Positions 56,753 to 64,000 of a stretch of 64,000 nt of DNA are shown in pieces; positions within the stretch are counted from its first letter, which is position 1; the number at the start of each line of letters is the position of its first letter. Where the stretch lies: the NCBI RefSeq assembly GCF_000006565.2, contig NC_031480.1:6317170-6381169 (forward strand), given 5' to 3'. This DNA is from Toxoplasma gondii ME49. Lineage: Eukaryota; Apicomplexa; Conoidasida; Eucoccidiorida; Sarcocystidae. Under the pieces are notes generated by a model. That model searched no databases and had not been told where the DNA came from. It saw nothing but the letters and a program-made list of their open reading frames with translations. The translations under genes were made by a program, and so were the position numbers.

Positions 56753-59526
56753 AGGAGGAACCTGGAACATAGCCGACAGAAAAGCAGAACCAAGAAGAGA
56801 GAACCCACGCCAGCAGGGAGAACTAGACACAGAGAGAAGAGAGAGAAAGAAAGAAAACAGAGAAACACGACGCGACGGGGTGCGGAGAAGGAGGAGAAGA
56901 AGAGGGAGAAGGAGAAGAAGAGTAGAAAGAACAGCGACAAAGAGAGAGGCGAGAGTCAAGAGAGAAAGACAGGGCTCCTGAAAGGACCTGAGTGCGAGGT
57001 GGGCAGAAGAAAGAGCAAGCGAGAGACGAGAAGGAGAGAGAAACGGACCAGCGAAAAGAAAGACATAAATGGAGAGCGCGAGATGGAGAGAAAATAGTTA
57101 AGGAGACTCAAATAAAACGAGCGAAACACAAGTCAGCAGAGAAACTAGAAACGAGCCTGCAACTAAAACAGAAAAGGCATCGACAAAGAAACGATACGAA
57201 GCTGAGAGAGGCAATACCCAGTAGATCAAGAATGTAGAAGGAACGAATACTCCCAGAGAGAAATAGAAGCTTAAAAAGTGTACGTTTTGGGAGGAAGCGC
57301 AGAGTGGAAAGAGAGCGAACACCTCGATGAATTTGAAATTGAGACTTTTTCGCCCCGCGTCGGAAACAAATCCTCTTTTTCTCTTGCCTCGATGTCTACG
57401 GTCTTTTCTCTCCTGACTGCTTTTCCCCGTGTTCTCCGTCTTCTCCCTTTGCTGGCCTTTCTGCTCAACGACAGCCCCCAGGCCGACGGTCGCTTCCCCT
57501 CATCTCAACAGAAGAGAAATCACATGAGGGAACGCAATTTTCTCTTCTGTCTCGAGCGTCGGGCCGTGCTTTAAAGGCTTTCTCGGCGCCGCGACAGCAC
57601 AGCAACGATCTTTCTTGTTTTGTGCCAGTTTCGGAAGGAAACGTAGAAAACGCGCATGTTTTGGACTTCACTCAGGAGACGCAAATGTCAAGAAAAGCAA
57701 TTCCTAGTTCCCAGCAAGTTTTGAAAGCTTGAAAAAAGTCTACTTTCAAGAATACAGTAGCAGGATCTCGACCCTCCACCGATCGGTGCACTCACTGGAA
57801 TAGAGAATCCAGTTCATCCTGCTATGTTTCTCTTGCTTTGCGAGCTCGACGCTTGCGAGACTGGGATTTGCGTCTGCCTCTCGCGACCGGGCTCTCTCGG
57901 CGGGTGCATCTCCGCATCGTTGTAGCGAAGACATGAAGAAAACGACTGCCCGAGAGAATTGTCGTTTCCGAGAAAGGACACAGAAAGACTCCTGAACGCT
58001 TGTCGGGAAGAGCACGCGCACTGCAGTTCGGTTGAAACAACAATGTCGTCAACTACACTGGTACTGCAGAGGAATGCATTGTCTCCAACAAGCGCCTGCA
58101 ACCTATGGTGCGTCTTCTCAGAGAAACTGTGACTTCCAGTGCATGCGCAGAAAAGAAAGAGGCAACGCAGTGCTTGCCCAGATCAGAGCATAATGTCCTG
58201 GATCACGCGAAGCAGCTGGATTCTCGAGAAATCGATTGCTGAATACCAACTAAATGCTTTCAGAGACTCCCAGAGCACATCGTTGCTACAGAAAACGACA
58301 GAGCGGTGGCCTAAGAGAGCGATTTGGGCGCAGCAGCTCAGGTCTCGCAAAGGAGCTGTCGCCTTCTCTTGACCGCCTCGAAGAACCACAACGGCGAGGC
58401 AGAGCCTTGTACCTTCGCGTACTGATTCCAGACGCCGCGCGTTTAGGTTTGTTCTCTCGCGCGGCTTAAATCGTGGCGCCAATGCGCAGCATACAAAAGA
58501 ACACCGACAGGAACGTTGCGCCCCTGAAGGTAATTCTGAAGCACTCGTCGAGGGTGTGTGCGAAGCGTATCTTCCATCGATTATCAACTGCGATGCGGAG
58601 ACTGTCATTGCTTATTGACAGCTGAATTGGTGTCTCTTCGTTTTCCGAAGACCGTTTGCACAACCAGGTGCACAGAAGTCGAAGGCTCTAATCCTTGCGC
58701 GAAACGTCTTTCAGAAGACCTCTAAAGACGGCAAAAGTCAAAAAGAGATTTGAAACTTTCCTCCGAATAAGCTCATTGCAAAAGGAAAACCAAACAAGAG
58801 CTCGGAGGAGGGGATTTGGGAGGGGGGAACCCTCGTGACCTGAATGTTCCACCGCGTCCAGAGAAACGCACTCTCCAGAGACAAGGACAAAAACACATTT
58901 CCATGAACAAAATGAATAGATAAATTCAAATAAATAAACTTAAATAAAAAAATCAAAATGCATATATATATGTATGCGTACAAATGTATGTAAGTAGGTA
59001 AGTAACTGTATGGTTGGACATTCGGCTAGAGAAATGTTTTCAAAGAACAATCCATCGCAGAGGTCTCTTGAGACGGGAGAAAAACGCAGACGAAAAAGAG
59101 AGGACAGCGAACAAAGAGAGAAGCGGCGGCAGAGAGCAATGGAGGTCGCGAAAGAAAACGAACCGAACGCGCAGATGAACGAGAAAGCCGACTGACATGA
59201 CGGACAACAAGGCAAAGAAAACGAGCAGGGAGAGAGAGGGAAACGCGGTGTCACCAGATCTCGCGTTCGCACGCATCATCTAGGAGAGACTTCTCCTCAC
59301 AAGAAAGAGACAGAAGCGCAAAGGTTAAGTTTCATAAGAAAACGCCACTGAATTCCAATTTCAGCGTTGGATCATGTCGTCTCTCCGCAGGCTGTCTCGT
59401 GGGCTGGGGCGGAAACGCCTTCCGCGTTTCTGTTTGAATCTCTCGCCTCCGGAGTGTCTCCTCTCTTCCATTATCCGAGCGGTTATGTTCCTCTCGCGTT
59501 CGCGCCTCATTCCTCTCGTTCCTTTT
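56753..59526. other. Convergent spacer between the dynein light chain gene and DPM1
   Basis: Both neighbours end into this 2.8-kb region, so it holds their 3' UTRs. Purine-rich plus-strand DNA fills 56780-57240. Frames at 57278-57574 (plus) and 58183-58608 (minus) have no motifs. No RNA gene or mobile element is evident. Confidence 0.45.
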
Positions 59527-63684
<4,158 letters not shown>

Positions 63685-64000
63685 CTGAACGGAAACGAAG
63701 TGAAAGGAAAGCGACAAGGAAAAGCAAGAAGTAGTGAAACCGCCTCCGCGCGACTTTCGCTGTTTGTGCACCAGCCACACAAAAAAAAGCAGAGAAGTCG
63801 CGGAGGAAAGAGGATCCGTGGAACTGGAGACTCCCCAAGAAAAGCAGAAAGGAGCACAGCAAGCTACAGAGGCCCGTATGTACACCTCACCATCCTGAGA
63901 GAGATGGAAGAAGAGGACGCAACCTATTCATCGATTTGGATGTATGCAGCTTTATTCAAAAGCGTACAGAGACAGAGACGCCGCAATCGGAAAACGCACG
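63685..64000. other. DPM1 intron sequence at the window edge
   Basis: Upstream on the minus strand of the first visible DPM1 exon I find no further conserved exon. The two frames read at the extreme edge meet stop codons, so the preceding coding exon is outside. A half copy of the palindrome, GTATGTACACC, lies at 63876-63886. Confidence 0.5.

Overview
The window looks like nuclear DNA of a tissue-cyst coccidian (Apicomplexa), most likely Toxoplasma gondii or a close relative such as Hammondia or Neospora. The reasons are intron-rich eukaryotic genes with GTRNG donors and pyrimidine-AG acceptors, roughly 50 percent GC coding DNA, many TGCATGC words, (TA)n microsatellites in introns and spacers, and a nuclear insertion of scrambled coccidian-type mitochondrial cox1 DNA. 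There are no prokaryotic features. Exon structures below were built by hand from conserved peptides plus splice-site phase; every junction quoted keeps the frame unless flagged.

Left part (1-23 kb). MRE11, the DNA-repair nuclease, lies on the minus strand (15 exons, 11876 to 269, 1038 residues). It is followed by PSMA1, the 20S proteasome alpha6 subunit, also minus (9 exons, 19297 to 14153, 247 residues). A 1.5-kb divergent intergenic region then leads to a plus-strand G-patch protein of the GPATCH4 type (4 exons, 20804-23148, 317 residues).

Middle (23-48 kb). After a 3.5-kb stretch without a recognisable gene comes a large plus-strand multi-membrane-spanning protein with PAS-like sensor modules (about 26704-36038, about 2170-2220 residues). 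It converges on the minus-strand LRRCC1/CLERC centriolar protein (8 exons, 47803 to 39129, 1704 residues). The convergent spacer holds microsatellites and minisatellites.

Right part (48-64 kb). A gene-poor stretch contains a roughly 0.86-kb nuclear mitochondrial insertion (NUMT, about 50621-51480). It is followed by the intronless deubiquitinase OTU1/YOD1 (minus), possible unassigned exons (minus), a small LC8-family dynein light chain (plus), and the 3' nine exons of dolichyl-phosphate mannosyltransferase DPM1 (minus; its N-terminal exons lie beyond base 64000).

The genes do not form a pathway. They are housekeeping functions: DNA repair, protein turnover (proteasome and OTU1), nucleolar RNA biology, centriole and motor parts, and glycosyl-donor synthesis. 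The main non-gene signals are a dispersed GGTGTAC(G/A)TACACC palindrome found in introns, spacers and coding exons (where it encodes GVRTP-type peptides), a 38-bp unit shared by two AT microsatellites 24 kb apart, and the rearranged NUMT.
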